DNA of 64,000 bases from Penicillus capitatus (taxonomy: Eukaryota > Chlorophyta): positions 248,001-312,000 of the forward strand of contig OZ287708.1 in NCBI GenBank assembly GCA_965649825.1, read 5' to 3'. Shown here piece after piece: positions 9,977 through 21,381 of the stretch. Within the stretch, counting starts at the first letter, position 1, and every line of letters starts with the position of its first letter. Under the pieces are notes generated by a model, which saw only the letters and a list, made by a program, of their open reading frames with translations, searched no databases and was not told the origin of the DNA. The translations under genes and the position numbers were made by a program.

Positions 9977-12114
9977 ATGCGGGCAACGCGGCTGCTGATC
10001 CGAACACCGCGGGTCTGGGGTTTGGAATGGCGAAGTGCTCTGCTTCCGCGAAGCGCTGTCTGGAAAAAAGGCATTCGCCAGCGAGGATCCTACCAGACAC
10101 AGGCATCGGTTGCTTCGGTCGTCGAAGACACAGTGGACCCTCGTGAAGATGAGGGCACTTCTTTGCGCAAACTGCAGCTGCGTGCATCGTTGGTGGATGG
10201 ATTGATGGAAGCCGGCATCACATCCTTTACTGAAATCCAGGTCTATCTGTAGCGAACACTTGTTGTCAGCAGCAATCTGTTTGTGATCTCTAGGAGAAAG
10301 CGATTCCTGTCATTCGAGAATGGAAAGACGTGTTGATTGCTTCGCATACAGGATCCGGCAAAACCTATGCTTACTTGCTGCCCATCGTCATCTCATAGAT
10401 ATCGTCGATCTGTTGTGCGAGTTGGGATTTTTTGTCTGGCAGATTGAACGGTTGAAGAATGAGGAAGAGGCCGAAGATGTTACCGCTCCGCTGAGAGAAA
10501 AACGACCGAGAGCTATTGTCTTGGGTCCCGCTCGCGAACTGACCGATCAAGTGAGATGCGATGCCAGATAGATGGAGATGCGATTTACGGTTTGCAGATT
10601 CTGAAAGTGGCCAAGTCTTTGAGTCATCATGCCAAATTCTGTTCCACTGTCCTCAATGCAGGCAGCAAGTGAGATAGATGCCTTGCTCACGGAACTCCAA
10701 ACAGACAGACACTTCACAAACAGGTCACAGGTGCAGAAACAGAGTTTAGCCTTACACCAGGACATCGTCGTGGCAACACCTGCGAAACTGTTGGAACACC
10801 ATTCTGCCAAAAATGTCTTCCTACGCGATGTCCAAGTCCTGGTCCGTGGTGCCTCTGTACATACCCCTTGCTGACATCTTTACGTCGGAGGTGTTGGATG
10901 AGGCAGATACTTTGTTGGACGAGACATTTTTGAGGGATACGAGGTTCATTGTCAACATGCTTAAGTATAAAGAAGGTCGCTGTCAATTCATTTTGGTGGC
11001 GGCGACGGTCACCAAGGTCAGCTATCGGTTCTCTGTCACTCCTGTTCGAGATGGAAACGTGCAGAAAGTGCAGTCACTTATGAAATTGATGTTTCCCGAT
11101 TTGGTGGTTGTTCAAACATCGACGTTGCACAAAGGCGTCTCGGGATCTCTCCACAACTTCCCCATTCTCAAACCTGGAGAGGACAAACTGCATCTGTTAA
11201 GAGATGTCTGTCATCGGAAGTGTGAGAACGATCGGTCACTCTTTGTGTGGATTTGAGTAGGTACTGGCAAGAGGAAAGAACAGATCTGCCAAGACCATGG
11301 TGTTCTGCAATACTCTGAACAGTTGTCGTTGTGTTGAACATGTTCTTCAAGAACAGGGCTTTGCTACACTCTGCTATCACGGTGAAGTGCCCAAGAGCGA
11401 ACGCAAAGGCATCATCGATCGGTTTGCGGGTGCAACACATCCTCTTGCGGTTTTCTTATCTAAAATTTCTGCCATAGATTATGAGCACGAAAATCATATC
11501 CTCGTCTCCACAGATCTTGCGTCGAGAGGGTTGGATATCCCGGGACACGTAGATCACATCATCAACTTTGATTTCCCTCGTACTGCTGTAAGTATATTGT
11601 CGCAGAAGGAATGGTATATGTGTGACGGAATGTGTGATCCAGATTGATTATCTCCATCGAAGTGGCCGAACGGCTCGGGCCGGTTCGACGGGGAAGATCA
11701 CATCACTGGTTTCTGGAAAAGATCGAATCCTGGCAGATCGCATCAAATGGGCCATCAACAATGACAATCCACTCGACGAATTGAGTGCGGACAAAAGAAT
11801 CCTTCCACCGTCGTCCAGGTCCTTGTCAGAAATGGTTGATGTCTACTGCTCTAAACGCTGTGTCCAACAGACCGGCGAACAACGACAGAAAGAAGGCGGA
11901 TTCTCGTCTAACCTCTTTGTCGAACAGATCGGCAGACAAGGACAAAAAGAAAGCAGGTTCTCCGACGAAGCCCACGATGAAAGGTCTCAGAGGAACCAAA
12001 CGCATTGAGGCGTTGGAAATACGAGCCAAAGAGATGGCCAAAAAGAAGAGACTGACGAAGAGAACATCACACAAAAAGCGACGCGACTCGATTTTCCAGA
12101 AGAAGAAGAAATGA
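9977..12114 (+). CDS. DEAD-box RNA helicase, plastid RH39/RH50-like, multi-exon
   Basis: ATP-dependent RNA helicase. Motifs in order: Q-region SFTEIQ, motif I ASHTGSGKT, Ia GPARELTDQ, II LDEADTLLDETF, III VAATV (in place of SAT), then TMVFCNTLNSC, CYHGEVPKSERK, V STDLASRGLDIPG and VI LHRSGRTARAG. The run SGKDRILADRIKWAIN with a Lys/Arg-rich C-terminus is typical of the plant RH39/RH50 group, which processes plastid 23S rRNA. The first 50 residues (MRATRLLIRTPRVWG) look like an organelle transit peptide. About nine introns of 45-60 nt must be removed. The last one, in frame at about 11,819-11,869, yields the basic tail ending KKRRDSIFQKKKK. The stop faces the WBP11-like stop 29 bp away. Confidence 0.85.
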
Positions 12115-12143
12115 TTATGGGTGTTTTGTTACAGTATTTAACA

Positions 12144-13217
12144 TCAGCCATCGTCAAACGCTCCCAACTGTTCGACTTCGCTCAGAAATGCAGACATCTT
12201 CTGTTCCATCGATGTCTGTGCATGGTCCTGTATCTCACTCTTCGTAGCGACAGAAAAACCCGGCGTCAGATCTGGCTTCCTTACAGATCCCCTTTTCTTC
12301 TGCTGTTGTTCACGCTTGATCTTCACAGAAGCAGGTACCTACAGCTCAGGATGCTGGCACTTGTTGAGTTATCTGCTTGGTATGGTGACCATGGATGTGA
12401 TGGCCTTATCATTCTGAGCCAGAGGCTTCTTGATAACCGTAGGAGCTGCTGTGATTGTGGGTTTGTGATTCTTGACGACATCGGCGGTCGATCGCTGAGG
12501 ACTCTGTACGGGAAGTCCTATTTTTTGAACAGGAGCATCTGTTATGAAACCTTGCACTGTGCGACTCTCCTGATGGTTATCTTACACATTGTCGAGTGCA
12601 CGGAGTACATTGGCTGTGGCAACGGACTCGAGAAAAGTCCGGGAGGTGGACCAGGCGGTGGAGGAATTGCCATGTATCCTGGTGGTGCCCCTAACGGAGG
12701 CGGAAGAATATGTGATGTGACGTTCTCTGCATGCGCCGGCGGTTTTCCTGGTGGTAATGGAGGGGGAGAGGGCACTGGGAAGAGACTCTGTAATGACTGG
12801 GAAGCCACAGGGGCAGTTGTATAGCCGGATATGCTTTCCACTGTCTCTAGCTCAGGTTCATCTCCTCCCTCTGCCGTTTCCTGAGCCTTCATCTCGGTTT
12901 CCTGAGCAATATGTCCAGACAGGAGAAAGGATGGACCTGGCTGTTCGATCGTTTACCTTCTGTTTACGTAGGGCATGGTCGTAAGCGTCCTGCAGAACTT
13001 TCTTCTTGAGGCGTAAGTTTTTGTTCAGCGAGCCATTCTCTTCGGCGACGATAATCGAACTCAATTCGGCCTTCAGCGAACTGGCATTGTTGATTTTTCG
13101 GTGTGCTTCCCGCTGAAACTTCCGCTCGAGTTTGTTGCGGTTGACTTGTTTCCGACGCTCTTCTTTGCGGTAAGCATCGGTTGGATTCATCGAGCGTCCA
13201 CCCTTCGTCTTCACCAT
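12144..13217 (-). CDS. WBP11-like pre-mRNA splicing protein, multi-exon
   Basis: The N-terminus MVKTKGGRSMNPTDAYRKEE with the following basic helical stretch (RNKLERKFQREAHRK) is the WBP11 (WW-domain-binding protein 11) entry motif. WBP11 is a nuclear splicing factor that binds PP1 and WW proteins. The middle is a Pro/Gly-rich run (PPPLGAPPGYMAIPPPPG), the expected WW and PP1-interaction region. The C-terminal exons carry TAAPTVIKKPLAQ and a helical end with MEQKMSAFLSEVEQLGAF. At least three short introns; one near 12,545-12,595 has a GTGTAAG donor and an AACAG acceptor. Start is the ATG at 13217. It is converging with the helicase gene, so the 3' UTRs probably overlap. Confidence 0.72.
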
Positions 13218-13472
13218 CGCGACAGTGACGTACGTATCGAAGGATGGAAAGTGTGGAGATGATTTCTGCTGTCTTTTGCTCTAATTGTCAACTATTGTAC
13301 CACATCAAACGCTGCTCCAACACTCAACCTCGCGATATGATGGTGATGATGTAAACGAAACTCTCTTAACTGTTCGGACGATATGCGAAAGCGGAAGCGA
13401 AGAGCTGTCCATTGAAAAACAGTCACTGCAACCATAAAGCACTTATAGTCAGAGAAAGCTTAAACAAGACGT

Positions 13473-13754
13473 TCATCGACAGACACTCTTTAATGTGACC
13501 GAAAACATCTTCGAAACGTTCATGGAGAACTTCTTATGTGCACTCGGATCAGCGTTCTCGCTGATATCCATCGGTTTTCTTTTGATCGGGTATTCTCCTT
13601 GCTTCTCGGTTTTACGATTGATGAGTTGGTTATGTTGCACGATACAGTCAGGTTGTGTGAGAGCTTGGCAAAGCATTTCCTGTACCTCACGTGTGCTAAA
13701 GAAGTACAGTAAAGTCAAGTTGTGAACGTGGAAACCAAAGTTGACAGAATTCAT
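13473..13754 (-). CDS. Hypothetical ORF, uncertain
   Basis: An open frame of 93 codons with a polar C-terminal half (REVQEMLCQALTQPDC, then a Lys/Glu-rich stretch). A TTCTTTAG acceptor-like sequence lies within it, so the real product might be a terminal exon that begins at about 13,690. I recognise no domain. It sits alone between WBP11 and the duplicated X segment. It could equally be chance. Confidence 0.22.
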   Translation of the reverse strand: MNSVNFGFHVHNLTLLYFFSTREVQEMLCQALTQPDCIVQHNQLINRKTEKQGEYPIKRKPMDISENADPSAHKKFSMNVSKMFSVTLKSVCR

Positions 13755-13879
13755 CCACGATGTTATGCGGACGCAAGAGGCAGTCCGTACTCATTGAAAA
13801 CTGATCGGCGTTGGCAGAATACAGACATTTAAGAAAGTAAGCCTATATGTATGTGGCTGGCTGCCTGTTTCAGAAAGCA

Positions 13880-14565
13880 AACAATAGAAACAATACTAAA
13901 GAGGTCATTCTTACATGCAGGCGACATTCCCTTGATTGTGCTCTCTGTCATGGACTTGACGGAAATGACTTGATCGTTGCAGAGCCGTCGGAGGAAAGAT
14001 ATATATATCCGAAGAAGTCGACCCGTGTCAAGAGCGTGGAGCAGCTGTCCAAGCATGTCGACTGAACGAGGTTACCGATTGCAGACGGAGATCTCTTCTG
14101 TGGGATCTTCTTCTATCGTCAGAGATGAAGAGTGATATGACAGATAATGAAATTGAATCGATGCTGGATCGCTGGAGAGTCTCGAGAAAGTGGCCGAAGC
14201 CGAATCTCGCCAAGGTACAACTACAAAGACGGGCAGATGCTTTAACAGAGGAGTTCGTGTCTTCGACAGATAACGCTGAAACCAAGAAGGGATTGAAAAA
14301 AGGATTCCTGTCGGCATAACAACAACCAAACGCTCAGCCATCTGCAAAACCGAAGGCTGTTCACTGCTCTCTTCCCGTTTCTCATAAATCTGGCAGAGCA
14401 TCGGCGATGACGACTGAGCAAAAAGATGAACAGTCCGTTTGTGTCTCGGAAACGGTGCGAGAGAGGAACATCCAGATGGAGGAGAGCGCAGAGGACACTG
14501 GCACCGAGAAGGTCGGCATCTCTGAATCGGCCAATGTATGGCGGCTCTGGAATTCTGTAGTCGGA
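13880..14565 (+). repeat. Duplicated segment X, copy 1 (broken coding sequence)
   Basis: This segment is clearly related to 23,410-24,035. Shared landmarks include the stretch around ATTGAATCGATGCTGGATCG and the downstream Lys/Glu/Ser-rich coding stretch (AETKKG, SAKPKAVHCSLPVS, EDTGTEKVGISES). In this copy that reading frame is broken by one extra G near 14,203 and by a TAA at 14,317-14,319. In the second copy the same frame stays open for 116 codons. X therefore looks like duplicated remains of a gene rather than a mobile element; no terminal repeats were seen. Confidence 0.6.
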
Positions 14566-15208
14566 TAAGAGTATGTCACTCTTGAAGAAAAGATTGCTCG
14601 TAGGGCGCCGTATTATATAGTTTCCTCATCTGTCATGGCTTCTCACGGTGAAGAGAGAAATGCTCACGGGGAAATGCGCACTCAGCTGCTCGGGTCTTGA
14701 TAATGAAGGCTGACGGCTAAAATGTCGTCGGACACAAGTTGACTGGCAGAGTGCACGAAGCACAGCGACGTATAGGACTGTTCTGAAAGTACTTGTTTTC
14801 GAGTCAGTGATATCTATCCTACGGTCGGTCCGTCAGACGTTCGGCGCGTTAGGCGTCTATCTTTTTGCAGCGTCTTGCACGTCCGCATACGAAATCCAGG
14901 GAAGCATACCTGTAAGCTTCTCGCGGCGCCCTTGCTGGGTATCCATTCCAATAATCAAAGATGCCGTACTGACAGCGAAAAATGAGAAGCTTCTGAAGTG
15001 CGAAACTGCAAGGTATCGCATACGAGGCTCTTATAAACGAACGGGTTCTATTCGTTGTAACAGTGTCCGCGGCCGTTTCTCTGTGTCCTCCACCAGAACT
15101 CTCGTGTCTCGTGATTATTACTGTGACACTTGTCTGTGCGATTCCTAACATCCTGTGCCCTTTCACCGACCCCTGACTACGCGCCGCCACCTGTGTCCGT
15201 GTTCAGAG
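14566..15208. other. Intergenic stretch upstream of secreted protein A
   Basis: No convincing gene. A plus-strand frame at 14,807-15,148 is open but has no recognisable features and is probably chance. The promoter of secreted protein A should lie here. Confidence 0.4.
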
Positions 15209-15793
15209 ATGTCTCTTGGGCAAGGTCTGACGCAAAAGTAGCGTGTTCTTGTCTGAGACTGCGTTCTGTCGCTGCACAGCGATTCAACTGCTGTGCGCTG
15301 TCCTTCTCGCATCGGTTGCCGCCGAAGATTCGGCGGCACCTGTCTTTTGCGTTGCGCCTCCGGAGGGTGACTGGGTCGTCGAGCACCACTTTCCGTCCGG
15401 GCCTGGCAATGATACCATCGTGCTGCAGGCACACAGCATTCTGAAGCTCCAAAAGGAAGCTACTCCATACGTGTACACAGGTAAGGGGAGCATCTCTCGC
15501 AGACGTGGAAACCGCCGAATCCGTTTTGCATTCTAGGCTACGGTGCGGGTATTTGGACCAATCCCCAGAGTCCCCTGTTCCCTGCAAACACCCCACTGAC
15601 ATACAAACTGATAGGACTTTTCAACACGGACAAATGCGTCTTGTCGGGAACAATGTTCAATCTTGAAACGACGGCTGTGGATGCAGCTCTCTGGATATAC
15701 GACGGCGAGAAATTGAGCGGTTCATTCGCCACGATGCATAACGGATCTGTGGTGCTCACCTCACTGAGTCATCATGTTATCTATCCCCTTTGA
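15209..15793 (+). CDS. Small secreted protein A (paralogue of the gene at 53,991), three exons
   Basis: Three exons, 15209-15224, 15280-15480 and 15537-15793, with introns of 55 and 56 nt; the spliced frame is exactly 158 codons. The N-terminus is a signal peptide (MSLGQAIQLLCAVLLASVAAE). The mature part of about 135 residues has two cysteines, one in FCVAPPEGDWVVEH and one in TDKCVLSGT, plus PYVYTG, PLTYKLIGLFN and WIYDGEKLSG. The gene at 53,991 has the same order of motifs. Its first exon is also 16 nt and its two introns lie at the same positions and phases. The function is unknown; an extracellular or vacuolar role is inferred from the signal peptide. The 3' end of this gene is the source of the Y repeat. 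Confidence 0.7.
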
Positions 15794-16530
15794 CTCGATT
15801 GCTGAGATGTGTGCCGGTTCGCTCATCAGTTTTCATCTTGCTTCTCCATGCAGCACCCATTACTGCCCCCTTGATATGCTTTGTTGCCGTCTGTCAGATT
15901 GCCGAAAGTTGCTGACGCCGAGATTCATGTCTAGACTAAAATTAAGAACTGCATTCGGTTGTCGCGTGCATTGAGTTTCTATTCATCGATGTCTGGATGT
16001 GCGAGCGTTCCTTCAGCTGGCACAATCTATGACAGCCATCTCCTGCATGCTCTAAGACTGTAAAGTTGTTCTTGATGTTGTTTATTGTACTTCATCAGGT
16101 TGATATACCTTGTTCATTCTTAACGCTGTGTTCCTGACTGTTTGTATCGAATCCGACACGCACATATTGAACGTTGACGTCACACACATTAGACCATACA
16201 CACATTGTAAACGTCAACAACATTTAAGAAGAAGAATTGAACTCGATCACAGTGGTGGTGTAATACTCTCTCATTCGCGAGCACACGTCGTTATCTCTGT
16301 ACGGCAAGATGAACAGAAGGCGTCGCCATACTGTATTCTATTCTGTGAAGGCAATCAGCGTCGGAGAAAAATAGGCTTATGGCTAAATTCCTTACAAAAC
16401 GTCTGGTGCATTCGACACAGGATAGATTACGCACGGTCTTTGACTGCACTTTATTCTCTCGTCACATTACTCTTTCCAAAACTAAGAAATCTGATGTCGT
16501 ACTTTCTTGTGTGCTCGAAACATGAGAGGT
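15705..16530 (+). repeat. Repeat Y, copy 1 (overlaps the 3' end of secreted gene A)
   Basis: Closely matches 24,030-24,800 and 35,935-36,740. It begins inside the last exon of secreted gene A (WIYDGEKLSG) and continues into non-coding DNA. Copies 2 and 3 lack one base in the coding part (ACGGATCTG becomes ACGATCTG), which creates an early TGA. Copy 1 is therefore the intact source. Long shared stretches include one rich in GTTGACGTCAC/ACGTCAAC near 16,170-16,220. Confidence 0.8.
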
Positions 16531-16784
16531 AAAAAAGGTAGAAGGCTTTGATAACATATTAAAACTGTAGCTATAGAATCATAGCTCTCAGCAAAGCGAC
16601 TTAAGAGTGAGATGTTAAGTGGACAGGTCTGATAACGGTGGTGCACGGAAGAAAAGTCGCCCGGCCCGTCACAAAGTCTACAGAAAAAAATAAGAAAATG
16701 CAACTGTACGATATAAGAGCTTACAGTGCGGCGCGGAAGGTCACCCTAAAAGAGCACTGACACCAATCACAGACAGCCATCAGA

Positions 16785-19310
16785 TTGGACGCCTGTCTTT
16801 CTCCAGCGGCTGCCAGGCGTCAGATTGGATGCCTCTCTCTTTCTCTGGCGGCGGCCAGATGTCAGTCGGCCGCCCATTGCCGCCTCCATTGGCGGCCAAA
16901 ACATCAGGTAGGGCGGCGCCCTGGCTGCCTCCACTGGCAGCCAGAGCAGAAGGATGCCTTCCGGTGACGGCCAGACGTCAGGTGGACGCCTGTCTTTGTC
17001 TCCAGCGGCGGTGAGACGTCAGGTGGACGCCTGTCTTTGTCTCCAGCGGCGGTGAGACGTCAGGTGGACGCCTCTTTGTCTCCAGTGACGGCTAGGTGTG
17101 AGTCGGCCGCCATTGCCGCCTCCACTGGCGGCCAGAGCGGTGTGCTGGTCGCCCATTGCCGACTCGAGTGGCAGCGAGAGATCAGGTAAGGTGCCCTGGC
17201 TGCCTCCACTGGCAGCCAGAGCAGTGAGCTGGTCGCCCATTGCTGCCTCGAGTGGCAGCGAGAGATCAGGTAGGGTGCCCTGGCTGCCTCCACTGGCAGC
17301 CAGAGCGGAAGGTAGTAGGCCTTGAGCGACGGCCAGATGAGTGTCGGCCTCCAGCGACGGCCAGATGAGTGTCGGCCTCCAGCGACGGCCAGATGAGTGT
17401 CGGCCTCCAGCGACGGCCAGATGAGTGTCGGCCTCCAGCGACGGCCAGATGAGTGTCGGCCTCCAGCGACGGCCAGATAAGTGTCGGCCGCCATTGCCGC
17501 CGCTATTGGCGGCCAGAGCCGGTAGGTAGAGTGCTCTGGCTGCCTCCACTGGCAGCCAGAGCGGAAGGCAGTAGGCCTTGAGTGACGGCCAGATGTCAAA
17601 CAGCCGCCATAGCCGCCTCCATTGGCGGGCAGAGCGGAAGGTAGGGTGCCCTTGGCTGCCTCCACTGGCAGCCAGAGCGTGAGGGTTGGCCTCCAGCGAC
17701 GGCCAGATGTCAGTCGGCCGCCATTGCCGCCTCCATTGGCGGCCAGAGCCGGTAGGCAGGGTGCCCTTGGCTGCCTCCACTGGCAGCCAGAGCGTGAGGG
17801 TTGGCCTCCAGCGACGGCCAGATGTCAGTCGGCCGCCATTGCCGCCTCCACTGGCGGCCAGAGCCGGTAGGCAGAGTGCTCTGGCTGCCTCCACTGGCAG
17901 CCAGAGCGTGAGGGTTGGCCTCCAGCGACGGCCATATGAGTGTCGGCCGCCATTGCCGCCTCCACTGGCAGCCAGAGCGTGAGGGTTGGCCTCCAGCGAC
18001 GGCCATATGAGTGTCGGCCGCCATTGCCGCCTCCATTGGCAGCCAGAGCCGGTAGGTAGAGTGCTCTGGCTGCCTCCACTGGCAGCCAGAGCGTGAGGGT
18101 TGGCCTCCAGCGACGGCCATATGAGTGTCGGCCGCCATTGCCGCCTCCATTGGCAGCCAGAGCCGGTAGGTAGAGTGCTCTGGCTGCCTCCACTGGCAGC
18201 CAGAGCGTGAGGGTTGGCCTCCAGCGACGGCCATATGAGTGTCGGCCGCCATTGCCGCCTCCACTGGCAGCCAGAGCGTGAGGGTTGGCCTCCAGCGACG
18301 GCCATATGAGTGTCGGCCGCCATTGCCGCCTCCATTGGCAGCCAGAGCCGGTAGGTAGAGTGCTCTGGCTGCCTCCACTGGCAGCCAGAGCGTGAGGGTT
18401 GGCCTCCAGCGACGGCCATATGAGTGTCGGCCGCCATTGCCGCCTCCATTGGCGGCCAGAGCAGGTAGGTAGAGTGCTCTGGCTGCCTCCACTGGCAGCC
18501 AGAGCGTGAGGGTTGGCCTCCAGCGACGGCCAGATGTCAGTCGGCCGCCATTGCCGCCTCCACTGGCGGCCAGAGCCGGTAGGCAGAGTGCTCTGGCTGC
18601 CTCCACTGGCAGCCAGAGCGTGAGGGTTGGCCTCCAGCGACGGCCATATGAGTGTCGGCCGCCATTGCCGCCTCCACTGGCAGCCAGAGCGTGAGGGTTG
18701 GCCTCCAGCGACGGCCATATGAGTGTCGGCCGCCATTGCCGCCTCCATTGGCAGCCAGAGCCGGTAGGTAGAGTGCTCTGGCTGCCTCCACTGGCAGCCA
18801 GAGCGTGAGGGTTGGCCTCCAGCGACGGCCAGATGTCAGTCGGCCGCCATTGCCGCCTCCACTGGCAGCCAGAGCGTGAGGGTTGGCCTCCAGCGACGGC
18901 CATATGAGTGTCGGCCGCCATTGCCGCCTCCATTGGCAGCCAGAGCCGGTAGGTAGAGTGCTCTGGCTGCCTCCACTGGCAGCCAGAGCGTGAGGGTTGG
19001 CCTCCAGCGACGGCCATATGAGTGTCGGCCGCCATTGCCGCCTCCATTGGCAGCCAGAGCCGGTAGGTAGAGTGCTCTGGCTGCCTCCACTGGCAGCCAG
19101 AGCGTGAGGGTTGGCCTCCAGCGACGGCCATATGAGTGTCGGCCGCCATTGCCGCCTCCACTGGCGGCCAGAGCCGGTAGGCAGAGTGCTCTGGCTGCCT
19201 CCACTGGCAGCCAGAGCGTGAGGGTTGGCCTCCAGCGACGGCCAGATGTCAGTCGGCCGCCATTGCCGCCTCCATTGGCGGCCAGAGCCGGTAGGCAGAG
19301 TGCTCTGGCT
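16785..19310. repeat. Hairpin-forming GC-rich satellite, array 1
   Basis: Tandem array built mainly from a 114-bp unit (38 codons, so several frames stay open on both strands) made of three related blocks of about 38 bp. Each block centres on a short inverted repeat such as CTGGCTGCC, spacer TCCACT, GGCAGCCAG (17,881-17,904). An earlier section (17,320-17,480) is a run of about 30-bp units containing CGACGGCCAGATGAGTG. Predicted frames of up to 483 codons here are by-products of the period, not evidence for protein. The array runs directly into the sequence gap. Confidence 0.9.
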
Positions 19311-19410
19311 NNNNNNNNNNNNNNNNNNNNNNNNNNNNNNNNNNNNNNNNNNNNNNNNNNNNNNNNNNNNNNNNNNNNNNNNNNNNNNNNNNNNNNNNNN
19401 NNNNNNNNNN
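19311..19410. other. Assembly gap of 100 Ns
   Basis: A run of exactly 100 Ns, the usual size for a gap of unknown length. By comparison with the other two units, the missing DNA should hold exons 2-3 and intron 1 of the proline-rich gene, including its long palindrome. About 1.2 kb or more is probably absent. Confidence 0.95.
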
Positions 19411-19456
19411 CGGGATATCCGTAGTCCTCTTCTGTGAACATGCGTTCGTCAGCCAT
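19411..19456 (-). CDS. Proline-rich protein gene, copy 1: first exon only (cut by the gap)
   Basis: Only the first exon is visible, starting at the ATG at 19456 and reading MADERMFTEEDYGYP before the Ns. The same peptide starts copy 3 at 41836, and copy 2 at 29629 has a variant of it (MADAHMATEDDYGYP). By comparison this exon should be 53 nt and end seven bases inside the gap. Whether the rest of the gene is intact cannot be judged. Confidence 0.7.
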
Positions 19457-20975
19457 TGTCTTCTTCTTCGCTTGAGCTCTGGAAAGCAGGAAGGCGGGAG
19501 TTCAAACAACTCGACAGTGCGGAAGGGTCTGCGACGCGACCTTTATAGGCCGCCTCGGTTGCCGAGCGCGACCTGCGGGTGGCGGCTGGGAACCGTGGCC
19601 GTTTGGCGGCGCTGCGTGCGCCGCCGGACAGAGAATCGGCCGCCAGACCTCTAGAAGCGCAGAGTACTGTCGTCGGAATGCGCGTCGCGAAAGGGAGAGC
19701 ACTTCTGGAAGCTTTTCTAAGTGTTTTACAGAAGAGATTCCTTACAGTCTGTGCGCAAGCTCCTCTCAGAGTGTAACGCGCATGCGTTCTCTGCAGTTGT
19801 TCCGACGCGATTCTCCGAACGGCAAACCGCTCGGCTCAGCTCCGCGTTGCCTGGACAGAGGAATGAGGCGGTCTCTCTCGTTCGCAGGATCGGAACGGAC
19901 TCTGCGTCTGGACGGCCGTCTGTTTCGGGCGTCTCCGCCGCAAACGCCGTCGACAGAGCGTTCTGCGCGGTGTAACGCGAGTCGGTTCGAGGAGTCACCG
20001 TTGGTCCTAACTCCCTCGAACATGGAAGGCAGAACTGAACGACGCCTCTCCGAGGACCAGACGGCCACGGAGTCGTTTTTTCAGTTAATGCTCGTGCACA
20101 GCGCCGAGGGAGTGTTTTGGAAGCGCCGTTCGCTCCGATAAACGCAGTCGGGTCGCGTTTTGCATCGGCTGTGCAAGACTGCTGTTCTGTCTGCAATGCC
20201 ATCGATCAGACAGCTTCAAGAGCAACTTGTGCGATGGCACTGTAGATCGCGGCAGATGCCAGTCGCGATCCGATGCCATCGCCTACCTTCTCTCCTGCGT
20301 ATTGCACAGTGCAGAGCGCACCAAAGTGGCGAATTGTCATTGGAAAGGGATAGTTCTGCTGCATCCTCATTGGAATCGTCCACGCCGTTCCGTTCTAGTG
20401 TCCTGCGAGTTCTGATGCTGTGGTGGCTGTGACGGAGAACGTCCGTCTTCTGTTCCGAGACCACTTGTCGAACATCTCTGTAATGAAAGACGAACAACTT
20501 CCGCCGAGTGTTCTGTGCGCGCGGGGCGTTCCTGGACGATGTCGTCAGTGCTGTCCGCGTGCTCTTGGACAGTAAGTGCACTGTGGAATGCATGAACGGC
20601 AGAGACTGTAGTCACGCCTGCTCTCGGCTCTGCCGTTTGGACTGTGACTCGGCATTCCTCGCAGAACACCGAGATGCCTGTCGACGTCGACGCGTTGGAT
20701 CGAATCCGATGGATGCATCCGCATAACAAAGCGTCCTCGAAACAACGGTGCGAGAGAACATACATTACGTGATGCGGCTCTGCAGACGGTAAAACGATTT
20801 CAGATGCGAGAGAGTTTGTTCGGATGCTAAAAGAATGCGACTGTCCACTCCTCGATGTTTCGGCTGGCAAATCGAGACGAGACAGAAGGGATGAATCCAA
20901 TCGCGGATTCAGTTCCTACCTTTCACTGCATCTACGCGAGCATCCTGCACAGAGAACTGATGGATCTCGATATCT
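19457..20975 (-). repeat. Repeat W, copy 1 (promoter and upstream region of the proline-rich gene)
   Basis: Related to 29,630-31,165 and 41,837-42,885. Similarity is highest near the TATA box and falls with distance. Identity switches between the other two copies along its length: copy-3-like near 19,457-19,640, copy-2-like near 19,640-19,910, copy-3-like near 19,930-20,060, copy-2-like near 20,090-20,260 and copy-3-like near 20,300-20,400. Many open frames of 60-180 codons exist on both strands but none is kept consistently in all copies, so I call no gene in it. Confidence 0.75.
19540..19549 (-). promoter_or_regulatory. TATA box of the proline-rich gene, copy 1
   Basis: CCTATAAAGG on the minus strand, 84 nt upstream of the ATG. 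The same ten bases occur 84 nt upstream in copy 3 and 95 nt upstream in copy 2, within a strongly conserved block. Position and conservation support a core promoter. Confidence 0.6.
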
Positions 20976-21381
20976 TTACGAGGCCAAACCTCCTGCGCTG
21001 AGAGCACGACGATTGACCGGTGAATAGGAAGAGGAGCGAGAGATGCAAAGGCATCTGGAAAGAGCTAACGCCGACCTCGCTGAACGCAGGCCTCACTTCA
21101 ACGAAAGAACAGCGAAAACGAGCGCGTGGCGAGAGAGCATGCTTCGGTCGTTCGAGAACTGAGAAGCAATGTGCGTCTCTGTGGCTCTCGTGTGGAGGGA
21201 TCGCGAATGATGTGGCGTGCGTGCCTGCCTGCTTGCATGATCAGATTCTACGCGAGAAACGCAGAACGCGAGAAATGGAGATGCGATTCGTAGCAGTCTT
21301 GCAAGAGAGTCTCGCCAAGCTCGTGGTTTACTCGACCGAACGACGCAAGAGATCGACATCGTTGGCAGCGTGGTGTGACGG
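20976..21381 (+). other. Coiled-coil-like coding remnants between W copy 1 and the HSP70 pseudogene
   Basis: Two plus-strand pieces look coding by composition: one rich in Glu/Arg (EEEREMQRHLERANADL, near 21,030) and one near 21,240-21,360 (REKRRTREMEMRFVAVLQ). They are in different frames and are separated by stops. They may be exons of an unrecognised coiled-coil gene or degenerate sequence. The second piece leads straight into the HSP70 fragment. Confidence 0.3.

Noticed and set aside
12111-12824. Plus-strand 237-codon frame opposite WBP11
   Set aside because: The minus strand spells WBP11-like proline-rich sequence and N-terminus; the plus frame is its antisense.
17019-19161. Minus-strand open frames of 476 and 483 codons in satellite array 1 (and similar ones in arrays 2 and 3)
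   Set aside because: The 114-bp period is a multiple of three, and frames are open on both strands at once. The translations are pure repeat with no start context or known domain.
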